The position numbers and the translations under genes are program-made. Below the pieces are notes generated by a model, which did no database searches, was not told the origin of the DNA, and saw only the letters and a program-made list of their open reading frames with translations. DNA of 64,000 bases from Cyanobium sp. Cruz CV13-4-11 (GTDB taxonomy: Bacteria > Cyanobacteriota > Cyanobacteriia > PCC-6307 > Cyanobiaceae), in the NCBI RefSeq assembly GCF_024346055.1, contig NZ_JAGQCH010000013.1, forward strand, positions 33,610-97,609, given 5' to 3'. Positions 16,861 through 25,807 of the stretch are shown one piece after another (position 1 is the stretch's first letter; every line of letters begins with the position of its first letter).

Positions 16861-17940
16861 TCAGCCGATGGCCGGGGCGGTCAGGGCCACGGGAGTGGCG
16901 CTGGCGGCCGCCAGGTCGAGCGGGAAGTTGTGCGCATTGCGCTCGTGCATCACTTCCATGCCGAGGCCGGCACGGTTGAGCACGTCGGCCCAAGTGTTGA
17001 TCACCCGGCCCTGGCCATCCAGGATGGACTGGTTGAAGTTGAAGCCGTTCAGGTTGAAGGCCATCGTGCTCACGCCCAGGGCGGTGAACCAGATGCCGAC
17101 CACCGGCCAGGCCGCCAGGAAGAAGTGGAGGCTGCGGCTGTTGTTGAACGAGGCGTATTGGAAGATCAGGCGACCGAAGTAACCGTGGGCAGCCACGATG
17201 TTGTAGGTCTCTTCCTCTTGGCCGAACTTGTAGCCGTAGTTCTGGGACTCGCTCTCGGTGGTTTCACGCACTAGGGAGGAGGTCACCAGCGAACCGTGCA
17301 TGGCGGAGAACAGGGAGCCGCCGAACACACCCGCCACACCCAGCATGTGGAAGGGGTGCATCAGGATGTTGTGCTCAGCCTGGAACACCAGCATGTAGTT
17401 GAAGGTGCCGCTGATGCCGAGGGGCATGCCGTCGGAGAAAGAACCCTGGCCAAAGGGGTAGATCAGGAACACGGCGCTGGCGGCCGCCACGGGAGCGGAG
17501 TAGGCGACGCAGATCCAGGGGCGCATGCCCAGGCGGTAGGAGAGTTCCCACTCGCGGCCCATGTAGGCGAAGACGCCGATCAGGAAGTGGAAGACCACAA
17601 GCTGGTAGGGGCCACCGTTGTACAGCCACTCGTCGAGGCTGGCGGCTTCCCAGATGGGGTAGAAGTGCAGGCCGATGGCGTTGCTGGAAGGAACAACGGC
17701 GCCGGAGATGATGTTGTTGCCGTACATCAGGGAGCCGGCGACGGGCTCACGGATGCCGTCGATGTCGACGGGGGGCGCCGCGATGAAAGCGACGATGAAG
17801 CAGATGGTGGCAGCCAGCAGGGTGGGGATCATCAGCACACCGAACCAACCGACATAAAGACGGTTGTTGGTGGAGGTGACCCACTCACAGAACTGGTTCC
17901 ACACTGAAGCGCCGGAGCGCTGCTGGAGAGTGGCGGTCAT
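16861..17940 (-). CDS. psbA: Photosystem II reaction-centre protein D1, Glu130 (high-light type) form
   Basis: D1 binds P680, pheophytin, QB and the Mn cluster in the thylakoid membrane. The 359-residue precursor carries every expected ligand: Tyr161, Asp170, His190, His198, His215, Ser264, His272, His332, Glu333, His337, Asp342 and Ala344, after which a 15-residue extension (from [14 protein letters not shown]) would be removed by CtpA. Residue 130 is Glu (YMGREWEL), the form associated in cyanobacteria with high-light D1:2; the low-light D1:1 has Gln there. ATG at 17940 gives the canonical MTATLQQR start. A strong terminator follows, and a radical SAM gene diverges 223 bp away. Confidence 0.98.
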   Translation of the reverse strand: MTATLQQRSGASVWNQFCEWVTSTNNRLYVGWFGVLMIPTLLAATICFIVAFIAAPPVDIDGIREPVAGSLMYGNNIISGAVVPSSNAIGLHFYPIWEAASLDEWLYNGGPYQLVVFHFLIGVFAYMGREWELSYRLGMRPWICVAYSAPVAAASAVFLIYPFGQGSFSDGMPLGISGTFNYMLVFQAEHNILMHPFHMLGVAGVFGGSLFSAMHGSLVTSSLVRETTESESQNYGYKFGQEEETYNIVAAHGYFGRLIFQYASFNNSRSLHFFLAAWPVVGIWFTALGVSTMAFNLNGFNFNQSILDGQGRVINTWADVLNRAGLGMEVMHERNAHNFPLDLAAASATPVALTAPAIG

Positions 17941-18163
17941 GAGTGCGAAAGAAGGTAACACCAGGCAGACGCGATAACGCCGATCCGGTGAGAGAGGTAG
18001 AGGCGGAATCCCACCTGCGGTGACTGTAACAGAGTGTTGCGGAGTGTGAGTGGCGCCTTCATGAAGAAAATCTGTGCTTCTGCCCGGCGTGGGGCGGGAC
18101 CCGGCCGCCAGCGGCCAGGACAAGCTTGTTAGCGTCCGGAAACCCCCTCGAGCTGCGCCAGCC

Positions 18164-19735
18164 GTGAGCGACCAACGGGTGCTGCTGGTGCGGCTGCCCT
18201 GCAATCCGATCTTTCCGATCGGCCCGATCTACCTGGCCGATCACCTGCACAAGTGTTTCCCCGGCCTGCCCCAGCGCATCCTGGATCTGGCGGCCGTGCC
18301 CCTGCTCGATGTCCAGCGGGTGCTGATGGAGGTGGTGGACCAGTTCCGCCCCACCCTGCTGGTGTTCTCCTGGCGGGACATTCAGATCTATGCGCCGGTG
18401 GATGGCCGGGGCGGCAATCCGCTGCAGAACTCCTTTGAGGTGTTCTATTCCTCCAGTCCCCTCAAGCGCCTGCGCGGGGCGCTGGGCGGACTGCGGCTGA
18501 TGGGCTCCTATTACGGAGAGCTGTGGCGCAACCTGCGACTGGTGCGCCGCGGTCTGCGGCGCGCCAGTCGGCACAGCCCCGGGGCCCGGGTGGTGATCGG
18601 TGGCGGGGCCGTGAGCGTCTTTTATGAGCAGCTGGGCCGCGGCCTGCCCACCGGTTCCGTTGTGTCGGTGGGGGAGGGGGAAGGGCTGCTGGAGAAGCTG
18701 ATCCGCGGCCAGTCGCTGCAGGCGGAGCGTTGTTATGTGGTGGGGGAGGTTCCCCGTCCAGGCCTGATCCACGAGCAGCCGGCGGGCCTGGAGAAAACCG
18801 CCTGCGACTACGACTACATCGCTTCGATCTGGCCCCAGCTGAACTGGTACCTCGACGGCGGCGACTTCTACGTCGGGGTCCAGACCAAACGCGGCTGCCC
18901 CCACAACTGCTGCTACTGCGTTTACACGGTGGTGGAGGGCAAGGCCGTGCGCGTCAACCCCATCGACGAGGTGGTGCGAGAGATGCGCCAGTTGTACGAC
19001 CGCGGCGTGCGGGGCTTCTGGTTCACCGATGCCCAGTTCATCCCGGCCAGGCGCTACATCGACGATGCCAAGCAGTTGCTGCGGGCCATTCAGGCCGAGG
19101 GACTGAGGGACATCCGTTGGGCCGCCTACATCCGTGCCGACAACCTGGACGCCGAGCTGGCCGAACTGATGGTGGCCACAGGGATGAGTTACTTCGAGAT
19201 CGGCATCACCTCGGGGTCCCAGGAGCTCGTCCGCAAGATGCGCATGGGCTACAACCTGCGCACGGTGCTGGAGAACTGCCGCCTGCTGGCGGCGGCCGGC
19301 TTCCACGAGCATGTCTCCGTCAACTATTCGTTCAATGTGATCGATGAGCGGCCCGAGACCATCCGCCAGACGATCGCCTACCACCGGGAACTGGAGCGCA
19401 TCTTCGGCGCCGACAAGGTGGAGCCGGCCATTTTCTTCATCGGCCTCCAGCCCCACACCCACCTGGAGCAGTACGCCTTCGACCAGGGGATGCTCAAGCC
19501 CGGCTACGACCCGATGAGCCTGATGCCCTGGACCGCCCGCCAGCTGCTCTGGAACCCCGAGCCGATGGGTCGGGTGTTCGGCCGGATCTGCCTTGAGGCC
19601 TTTGAGCGCAACCCGGCCGACTTCGGCCGCACCGTGATGGACCTGCTGGAGCGGGACTTCGGCAGCGCTCCCCTTGAGGAGGCCTTGCGGGCTCCGGTGG
19701 AGGGGAGGGCGGCGCTGGCCACGGCTGTGCGCTGA
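18164..19735 (+). CDS. B12-binding-domain-like radical SAM protein
   Basis: This 523-residue protein has an N-terminal domain opening [20 protein letters not shown], like the cobalamin-binding region of BchE/PhpK-type enzymes but without an obvious D-x-H-x-x-G motif. The radical SAM core follows, with the 4Fe-4S cysteines in [14 protein letters not shown] (CX3CX2C, near residue 243). Further core strands include [20 protein letters not shown] and [17 protein letters not shown]. The substrate is unknown. The GTG at 18164 is chosen because it starts the conserved part directly ([11 protein letters not shown]); upstream extension into the psbA promoter region is unlikely. Its position divergent from psbA suggests, by inference only, a link to photosynthesis. 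Confidence 0.8.
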   Translation: MSDQRVLLVRLPCNPIFPIGPIYLADHLHKCFPGLPQRILDLAAVPLLDVQRVLMEVVDQFRPTLLVFSWRDIQIYAPVDGRGGNPLQNSFEVFYSSSPLKRLRGALGGLRLMGSYYGELWRNLRLVRRGLRRASRHSPGARVVIGGGAVSVFYEQLGRGLPTGSVVSVGEGEGLLEKLIRGQSLQAERCYVVGEVPRPGLIHEQPAGLEKTACDYDYIASIWPQLNWYLDGGDFYVGVQTKRGCPHNCCYCVYTVVEGKAVRVNPIDEVVREMRQLYDRGVRGFWFTDAQFIPARRYIDDAKQLLRAIQAEGLRDIRWAAYIRADNLDAELAELMVATGMSYFEIGITSGSQELVRKMRMGYNLRTVLENCRLLAAAGFHEHVSVNYSFNVIDERPETIRQTIAYHRELERIFGADKVEPAIFFIGLQPHTHLEQYAFDQGMLKPGYDPMSLMPWTARQLLWNPEPMGRVFGRICLEAFERNPADFGRTVMDLLERDFGSAPLEEALRAPVEGRAALATAVR

Positions 19736-19868
19736 ACGGCCCTGCCCCGCTTGAAGCTGCCGGACCTTAATAGGCGCTTAAGCCTCGTGGTTGCAATTGT
19801 GACCGTTTCGTGACGCTCTCCGTCCCTGGGCCAGCGCTGCTAGGATTGACACAACTACATCTTCGGCT

Positions 19869-21464
19869 ATGCCAACCGTAAACACAAGCCCTCAGCTCAG
19901 AGGCGCCATTCAGGCGGTCACTGGTGCCGATCCAGTCATTACTCTAAATGGAAGCACTGCTGATCAGTACTCCGTCCTCACGCTGGGACAGAGAAGCAGC
20001 TTCGTGCCGAAAGCATCCCGGTATAATGGTTATACAATTCAGGGTACATCAAGCGTTCTGGCAAATTCAGCAAAGCTTGTTAATACTCGCATCTATCAAC
20101 AAAATGTCGATAGCGCCTTTGCGCCCGGAATCGTAAAAAATCTCACATTAAATTATACCTCGTCTGGCGCCGCCGATAACGGCGCCCTGCTCAGCGTCTC
20201 CTCAACGGCCGCCCGTTCGATCACGCTGGAGAATGTCCTGATCACCGGTGTCCACAGGGGTTGGAATGGCAACGGCAACCTCTACATGTCGTTGCGCAGC
20301 TTCAATGCCGCAGCTCCGCTCAACACATCGCTGACCCTGACTGGTGTCAGAGCCAACCTCACTGGTCAGGGTGGCTTCCTCGGCACCACCGGAGGTTCTG
20401 CTTTCCTGCATAGCTGGAACAACAATGGCCCTGTAACCATCTCCAGCAGCACCTTCGATGAAGCAGGTTACGCCAGCTCCTTCAACTTCCTCACCTTCGG
20501 ATCGACTGTCGCTGGTAACTACACCCTCACCGGCAACACCTTCTTCCGCTCCTCCAACGACACAGTGCGTCCCGAGGGCAACCGTCTCGGCAGCGTCGTA
20601 GCCAATCTCACGGACAACATCTTCCAGGATGGCTCCTACCTCGATCTCTACGGCAATGTTGGTTCGGTTACCCTCCATGACAACACATTTGCCACGATCG
20701 CAGGGGGCTACGGCATCCGTGTCAACGATCCCGTCCTCGGCACGCCCACCCTTTCGGGCACCAACGTGTTCACCGGTGCTGGCCTGGCCCTGAAATTCGT
20801 GAAGGCCACGGCAGGTTCCACCTCCCTCGCGGGGGCAGTCACGGTGAATGGCTCCAGCTTTTCCAACCTGATTGCCGGCGGCCAGGCTGCCGACACGATC
20901 ACGGGGACTGCCGCCAACGACTGGATCAGTGGCGATGATGGCGCTGACAGCATCAGCGGCCTCGCCGGCGATGATTTTATTCTGGGTGGGGCTGGCAATG
21001 ACACGTTGATCGGAGGATTGGGTGCAGATATGCTCACCGGTGGATCTGGAAATGATCAATTCCAATGGGCTACTGGTGATGGAACAGACACTATCACTGA
21101 TTTCAGCACTACGGAGGACCAAATTGCGCTCATTGATATCTTTAACAATACATCTCCAGGTAGCACTCTGGCTGCAGCTGATTACGCTACCGTCGTCGAC
21201 AACACTTTCATTACAATAGCAGATAGTAATAAAGTCATCGAGCGTACCCAAGGGGTATCCACTTTAGAATTCACCAGCTTTACGCTGGCAGGTTTGACAA
21301 ATGCTTATTTGCTCGGGTACAATTCAACAGTGAGCAATGCGCAGCTTTATTTTGATAATGACTGGGGAGATACTGCAGGCCGTCAATTAGTCGCAAACTT
21401 TACCAACTTGACGTCTGGTCCACTGACTAATGCTTTCACCAATTCAAATTTCATTGCTGTCTAA
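19869..21464 (+). CDS. RTX (haemolysin-type calcium-binding) protein with beta-helix N-terminus
   Basis: This 531-residue protein has no classical signal peptide, as is usual for type I-secreted RTX proteins. Residues ~60-330 look like a right-handed beta-helix with repeated N/T/S turns (ITLENVLITGVHRG, LTLTGVRANLTGQGG, LTGNTFFRSSND). Residues ~340-410 contain RTX nonapeptides (ISGDDGADSISGLAGDDFIL and GGAGNDTLIGGLGADMLTGG) ending in SGNDQFQWATGDGTDTITDF. The C-terminal 100 residues (FTLAGLTNAYLLGYNS, AQLYFDNDWGDTAG) probably hold the secretion signal. It is likely an exported surface protein; the target is unknown. The 3' third is more AT-rich. A strong terminator follows. Confidence 0.8.
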   Translation: MPTVNTSPQLRGAIQAVTGADPVITLNGSTADQYSVLTLGQRSSFVPKASRYNGYTIQGTSSVLANSAKLVNTRIYQQNVDSAFAPGIVKNLTLNYTSSGAADNGALLSVSSTAARSITLENVLITGVHRGWNGNGNLYMSLRSFNAAAPLNTSLTLTGVRANLTGQGGFLGTTGGSAFLHSWNNNGPVTISSSTFDEAGYASSFNFLTFGSTVAGNYTLTGNTFFRSSNDTVRPEGNRLGSVVANLTDNIFQDGSYLDLYGNVGSVTLHDNTFATIAGGYGIRVNDPVLGTPTLSGTNVFTGAGLALKFVKATAGSTSLAGAVTVNGSSFSNLIAGGQAADTITGTAANDWISGDDGADSISGLAGDDFILGGAGNDTLIGGLGADMLTGGSGNDQFQWATGDGTDTITDFSTTEDQIALIDIFNNTSPGSTLAAADYATVVDNTFITIADSNKVIERTQGVSTLEFTSFTLAGLTNAYLLGYNSTVSNAQLYFDNDWGDTAGRQLVANFTNLTSGPLTNAFTNSNFIAV

Positions 21465-21492
21465 GTCTGCTTAAGTTTGCTCCACCGAACCT

Positions 21493-21520
21493 GGCCCGCT
21501 CTACCAGCGGGCCCTTTTTT
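21493..21520 (+). terminator. Rho-independent terminator of the RTX gene
   Basis: GGCCCGCT (21493-21500) pairs with AGCGGGCC (21506-21513) around a CTACC loop, followed by a run of T, 29 bp past the RTX stop. Confidence 0.85.
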
Positions 21521-21863
21521 ATGGCGCGCTTTCGCAGCCACTGGCATTCGCCTCCCAGAGTCCGCCGCTCAAGCCTACAGCGAAAACTTCTTTTCCTGCC
21601 GCCCTGCTTTCACCGTACGCGATATGGTGATCTTGGAGCGCGGCTTCTACTGGCGCCTGCTCACCGCCCTGGTGTAGCGTCCCCTCGGCTGGGCTAAGCA
21701 ACAGTTCCTGCGTCGTTAAGGAATAAGGATATTGCGTAGAGTGCTGACGAGTCTGGTTAAGGTTTTTTCAGAAGTGTGGCTTCTGATGAGGGGACTCCCC
21801 TGGGGCTCCCGTAAAGAAATTCCAGCGTCTCTCATTTTTCCTAACTCGTCAGCCTCCGGTGTC
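21521..21863. other. Intergenic stretch between the RTX gene and its decayed paralogue
   Basis: No convincing gene is present. An open frame ending at 21677 (ending DMVILERGFYWRLLTALV) reads like a protein fragment and may be the remnant of a gene, but it has no start beyond the RTX terminator and no recognised family. Confidence 0.3.
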
Positions 21864-23083
21864 ATGACTCAGTTCATCAGGATCGGCAGCAACGATTACT
21901 TCAATCTGCGTTTGGCCATCATGGCTGCCACCACGGGTGTCCTCACCGGGCAGACGATCGACATCGGCGAAGTCTGTACGACATTCGCAGCTCCGCCACC
22001 TCCTTCACTCCGATCCCGGACCAGACCCAGCTTCGCAATCCCAACACCTTCGCCCGTTTCGGGACCAAGACTCTCACCTTCACAGGCTGCAGTAGTGGCA
22101 ACAATCACACGCGCAATACCATCATCACCGGCAACGCCCGGATCTACACCGCTCAAAGCGACAGAAGTTCCGGCGTTCCTGTCGGGATCACAATCAATAA
22201 CCTTCGACTATCCTACGGCGAGACGTTCAATGCCTACACGTCCCCAAATGGAAGCGGCTACACCCTCCAGTCGGGAGTCGCGAGGTCTACACGAGTGGCG
22301 GCCTGAGTGGCATCACCAACAGAATCGGTACCGTCTCCCTCGATCGTGTGACCTTTGCCGGTGTGCACAGCGGCGCTGTTGGAACCGGGGAAGGAGCGCC
22401 GTTCGGTAACTACATGGATGTGGCTGTCTCCACCAGCCTCACGTTCAACAACATCAACGCAGCTCTCACCGGTCAGGGAGGCGGCAGCTTTTTCGCCAAC
22501 AACCCCACCACCTATGGATCGGCCTTCCTGCTGGCCAATGGTCCCCAGATCACAGTCACCAATTCACCATTCGATGAAGCCGGCTATCGCAACGCCCTGT
22601 CCCTGTGGGGGGCCAGTGGCTTCGGCATCGTCGTACGCGACGGTCAGACGCCCGTCAAACTGGCCAACCTCATCATCTCGGGCAACTTCTTCTTCGACGG
22701 CGGCCTGGCCGTGGTGAACGCAATCTCCGCCAACAACTCCGCACTTAGCTTTGGCTCCAATACCGTCAACGACGTTGCGTTCGACACCCTCACCGGTGGG
22801 GCCAGCGCCGACGCCTTCGTGTTCGCCAAGCTTGGTGCGGCCGACACGATCACCGATGACAGCGGTACCGGGGGACAGGGGGATCAGATCTGGCTCGATG
22901 ATGCCGCCTTCACCGGCCTCTCCACTGTGTTGGGCCCCACCACTTATCTCAAGCAACTCGCCTCTGGCGATTTCAGCTCGGCCTTCGACCCCGGCAAGCG
23001 CATCATCTACAACGGCAATGCCCTCTGGTACGACGCCGCCGGCCTCGCCCGCCCCGCAGGACAGCAACATTCTGATCTTCTGA
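21864..23083 (+). pseudogene. Frameshifted paralogue of the adjacent RTX/beta-helix gene
   Basis: Coding sense is spread over three frames. It begins MTQFIRIGSNDYFNLRLAIM (21864) and switches near 21985 to a frame reading DIRSSATSFTPIPDQTQLRN and GITINNLRLSYGETFNAYTS. It switches again near 22285 into SGITNRIGTVSLDRVTFAG and an open stretch to about 23040. Similarity to the upstream gene is plain: LDRVTFAGVHSG against LENVLITGVHRG, NINAALTGQGGGSFF against GVRANLTGQGGFLG, and NSPFDEAGYRNAL against SSTFDEAGYASSF. The end (TLTGGASADAFVFAKLGAAD and KRIIYNGNALWYDAAG) is the calcium-binding/C-terminal part, with a likely third shift before a natural end DSNILIF at 23083. Confidence 0.75.
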
Positions 23084-23131
23084 GGCCCAACCGGCTTCCC
23101 CGTCCCGGGCTCTACGGGCCCAGGACGGGAT

Positions 23132-23956
23132 TCAGGCGCTCCACCAACGGCGCCGGGTCAGCAGCAACATCGTCAGGCCCAGCCAGCCCAGCAGGCCGCC
23201 GATCGGGTTCACCGCCGGATCCCCGGGGCCCGCGAGCCAGGCCGGGGCCGAAGGAGAAAGATTCAGGAGCCCGGCCTGTAGCAGGAACCAGCCCCCCACC
23301 AGGCCACCGTGCAGTCCCACGGCTCCCCAGAGCACGCCGCCGTCGGCCCGGCGCTGCAGTGCCAGCGCCAGACCCAGCAGCACCAGTCCCCCCAGGAGTC
23401 CCGCCGCACCGGCCACCGGCAGCCGGTACCAGGGATGCACAAGGGCAAACACCAGCGCCTGCACCGTCAGGGCCCGGTTGGTCCCCAGATGGCGGCCCAG
23501 TTCGCCCTGGAGCCAGCCCCGGAACAGCAGTTCCTCGGCGAAGCCCACCCCCGCCCCCAGGGCCAGGGCATTGGCGGCGGCTCCGCCGCTCAGCACCCCG
23601 GCCCAGCGGGCGCTGCCCGTGGCCAGCAGCACGACGCTCACCAGCCCCAGCAGCAGCAGGGCCTTGAGCAGGCCGCGAACCAGGGCCCGCAGCACCGCCG
23701 GGGTCGGGGCCACCAGGCCCAGCTGGAGCCAGGGGTGATCGATCCCCCAGGCCCGCCGCAGCCGCACCGGCAGGGTGAGCAGCAGCAGCACCAGGGCCAG
23801 GACCGCTCCGGCCAGATTCACCTGGTCACCCCGCCAGGTGGGGTGCACCAGGGCCAGGGGGCGACTGGCCAGCCAGCCGCCGCCATAGAGGAGGGGCACG
23901 TAGAGCACGGTGCCCACCCAGGTGGGTTGCCGGCCACCGCTGCCGCCCGCCGTCAC
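23132..23956 (-). CDS. CPBP-family intramembrane protease-like protein
   Basis: This 274-residue polytopic membrane protein contains the Abi/CAAX-prenyl-protease-2 signature: the catalytic pair in GFAEELLFRGWLQGELGRHL (EExxxR) and the later histidine in QALVFALVHPWYRL. Six to eight hydrophobic segments are visible (for example AVLALVLLLLTLP and LLLLGLVSVVLLA). Cyanobacterial members are glutamic intramembrane proteases of mostly unknown substrate. The GTG start follows the clpS stop immediately (TGA then GTG), so the two are co-transcribed. The C-terminal RRRWWSA stays on the cytoplasmic side if the positive-inside rule holds. Confidence 0.85.
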   Translation of the reverse strand: MTAGGSGGRQPTWVGTVLYVPLLYGGGWLASRPLALVHPTWRGDQVNLAGAVLALVLLLLTLPVRLRRAWGIDHPWLQLGLVAPTPAVLRALVRGLLKALLLLGLVSVVLLATGSARWAGVLSGGAAANALALGAGVGFAEELLFRGWLQGELGRHLGTNRALTVQALVFALVHPWYRLPVAGAAGLLGGLVLLGLALALQRRADGGVLWGAVGLHGGLVGGWFLLQAGLLNLSPSAPAWLAGPGDPAVNPIGGLLGWLGLTMLLLTRRRWWSA

Positions 23957-24346
23957 TCAGCTCTCCGGCTCGATCGTGCTGCTGAGGCCCTTGGCCTTGA
24001 GGCTCTCGCTGTAGAACTCAGCGGGCTCAATGTCGCAGACGATCACCAGGCCCACGCCGGTGTTGTGGGTTTCGAGCATCACGGCGATCGCATCCTGCTC
24101 ACTGAGGCTCGGCACCACCTGCTGCAGGGTGAGCACCACGTATTCCATGGTGTTGACCGGATCGTTGTGCAGCAGCACCTTGTAGCGGGGTGATGTCTTG
24201 CGTACCCGCTCCGGGGCCTTGTCCAGCACGGCGGCGCCGCCGGGGGTCTGGCCGGGGGTGGCCGAGCCGATGGGGCCGTGCTCGAAGGCGGCTAGCCGCA
24301 CCTCTCTGGAGGTTGGGGCGGCGCAGTGAAGGAGGCTTGTATGCAC
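23957..24346 (-). CDS. clpS: ATP-dependent Clp protease adaptor ClpS
   Basis: ClpS delivers N-degron substrates to the ClpAP/ClpCP protease. The conserved domain is RKTSPRYKVLLHNDPVNTME, YVVLTLQQVVPSLSEQDAIA, VMLETHNTGVGLVIVCD and EPAEFYSESLKAKGL, including the HNDPVNTMEYV substrate-binding motif and the MLETHNTG histidine. The frame is open to 24472, but the extra N-terminus is not family-like. A GTG at 24346 gives about 129 residues and is the suggested start, though a still later one is possible. The CPBP protease gene follows without a gap. Confidence 0.88.
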   Translation of the reverse strand: MHTSLLHCAAPTSREVRLAAFEHGPIGSATPGQTPGGAAVLDKAPERVRKTSPRYKVLLHNDPVNTMEYVVLTLQQVVPSLSEQDAIAVMLETHNTGVGLVIVCDIEPAEFYSESLKAKGLSSTIEPES

Positions 24347-24487
24347 GCTGGAGCCGTTCACGGTTACAAAGGGAGTGGTGAGGCGCGGACAGTGGCCGGC
24401 GCGGCTGATGCTGAGCCGCGCAACCAACCTGCGGGCGGCAACCCACTTGGCCGCTGGAACAGGCTCGGCCAAGTTTAGGGCCGATCT

Positions 24488-25714
24488 TCAGAGGGCACGC
24501 ACCCGCCGCATCGCCTCCTCCACATTGGCGCGGCTGTTGAAGGCCGAGAGGCGGAAGTAACCCTCGCCGGCGGCACCGAAGCCGCTGCCGGGGGTGCCCA
24601 CCACATGGGCCTTGGTCAGAAGGTGGTCGAAGAAGCCCCAGGAATCCAGTCCCTCAGGAGTTTTCAGCCACACATAGGGCGCCTGTTCGCCGCCATACAC
24701 GCGGATGCCGGCCGCCGTGAGCTCCCGCCGGATCAGGGCGGCATTGTCCATGTAGAAGTCGATCAGGGCCTTCACCTGGGCCTGGCCCTCAGGTGAATAC
24801 ACCGCCTCGGCGCCGCGCTGCACGATGTAGCTCACGCCGTTGAACTTGGTGCACTGGCGCCGGTTCCATAGCCCCCACAGCTCCACCGCCTCGCCGTTGG
24901 CGGCCGTGCCCATCAGCCCCCGCGGCACCACGGTGAAGGCGCAGCGGGTGCCGGTGAAGCCGGCGTTCTTGGAGAAGGAGCGGAACTCGATCGCGCACTC
25001 GCGGGCGCCCTCGATTTCATAGATCGAATGGGGCAGGGAAGGGTCGCTGATGAAGGCCTCGTAGGCGGCATCAAACAGGATCAGGGCCTTGTGGGCGCGG
25101 GCATAGTTCACCCAGGCCTGCAGCTGCTCCTTCGTGGCCACCGCGCCGGTGGGGTTGTTGGGGAAGCAGAGATAGATCAGGTCCACCGGCTCAGTGGGGA
25201 TCGGGGCGGTGAAGCCGTTGTCCGCCGTGATCGGCAAATAGGTAAGGCCGCCGTAGCGGCCGGTGGCGTCGGCCTCGCCGGTGCGGCCCGCCATCACGTT
25301 GCTGTCCACGTACACCGGGTAGACCGGATCGGTGACGGCGATGCGGTTGCCGGCCCCGAGGATGTCCAGGATGTTGCTGCTGTCGCACTTGGAGCCGTCG
25401 GAGACGAAAATCTCCTCGGCGCTCACCTGGCAGCCGCGGGCCTGGAAGTCGTGGCGGGCGATGGCTTCCCGCAGCCAGGCATAGCCCTGTTCGGGTCCGT
25501 AGCCGTGGAAGCCCTCCCGGGTACCCATGGCCTCGATGGCCTGCTTCATCGCCTCGCGGCAGGCCTCCGGCAGGGGTTCGGTGACGTCACCGATGCCCAG
25601 GCGGATCACGGGAGCCTCGGGATGGGCCTCGCTGAAGGCCTTGACGCGTCGGGCGATCTCGGGGAACAGATAGCCCGCCTTGAGCTTGAGATAGCTGTCG
25701 TTGACCTGAACCAT
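24488..25714 (-). CDS. dapL: LL-diaminopimelate aminotransferase
   Basis: DapL converts tetrahydrodipicolinate directly to LL-diaminopimelate with glutamate as amino donor, the lysine/peptidoglycan route used by cyanobacteria and plants. The 408-residue PLP enzyme shows [20 protein letters not shown], the DapL-type [17 protein letters not shown], substrate/cofactor regions [13 protein letters not shown] and [16 protein letters not shown], and the Schiff-base lysine in [20 protein letters not shown]. The C-terminus has [20 protein letters not shown]. The length matches the family. It is divergent from the radical SAM gene that follows. Confidence 0.96.
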   Translation of the reverse strand: MVQVNDSYLKLKAGYLFPEIARRVKAFSEAHPEAPVIRLGIGDVTEPLPEACREAMKQAIEAMGTREGFHGYGPEQGYAWLREAIARHDFQARGCQVSAEEIFVSDGSKCDSSNILDILGAGNRIAVTDPVYPVYVDSNVMAGRTGEADATGRYGGLTYLPITADNGFTAPIPTEPVDLIYLCFPNNPTGAVATKEQLQAWVNYARAHKALILFDAAYEAFISDPSLPHSIYEIEGARECAIEFRSFSKNAGFTGTRCAFTVVPRGLMGTAANGEAVELWGLWNRRQCTKFNGVSYIVQRGAEAVYSPEGQAQVKALIDFYMDNAALIRRELTAAGIRVYGGEQAPYVWLKTPEGLDSWGFFDHLLTKAHVVGTPGSGFGAAGEGYFRLSAFNSRANVEEAMRRVRAL

Positions 25715-25807
25715 GGGAGGGAAGCGGAAGGCGCGGCGGCTGGGCCCGGCGGCATCTTCCTATGGCGCGGTGCGGCCTGCCTACCATCGGTTTCCAGCCC
25801 GCAGGCC

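Noticed and set aside
17941..18163. psbA promoter boxes
   Set aside because: TGTTACAGT-like sequence is present, but no convincing -35/-10 pair at proper spacing from a plausible transcript start could be chosen.
20202..21251. Minus-strand frame of 349 residues opposite the RTX gene
   Set aside because: The plus strand contains RTX repeats and a downstream terminator; the minus frame has only biased composition.
24347..24472. Longer N-terminus of ClpS
   Set aside because: The extra 42 residues are basic, not family-like, and would make an unusually long adaptor.
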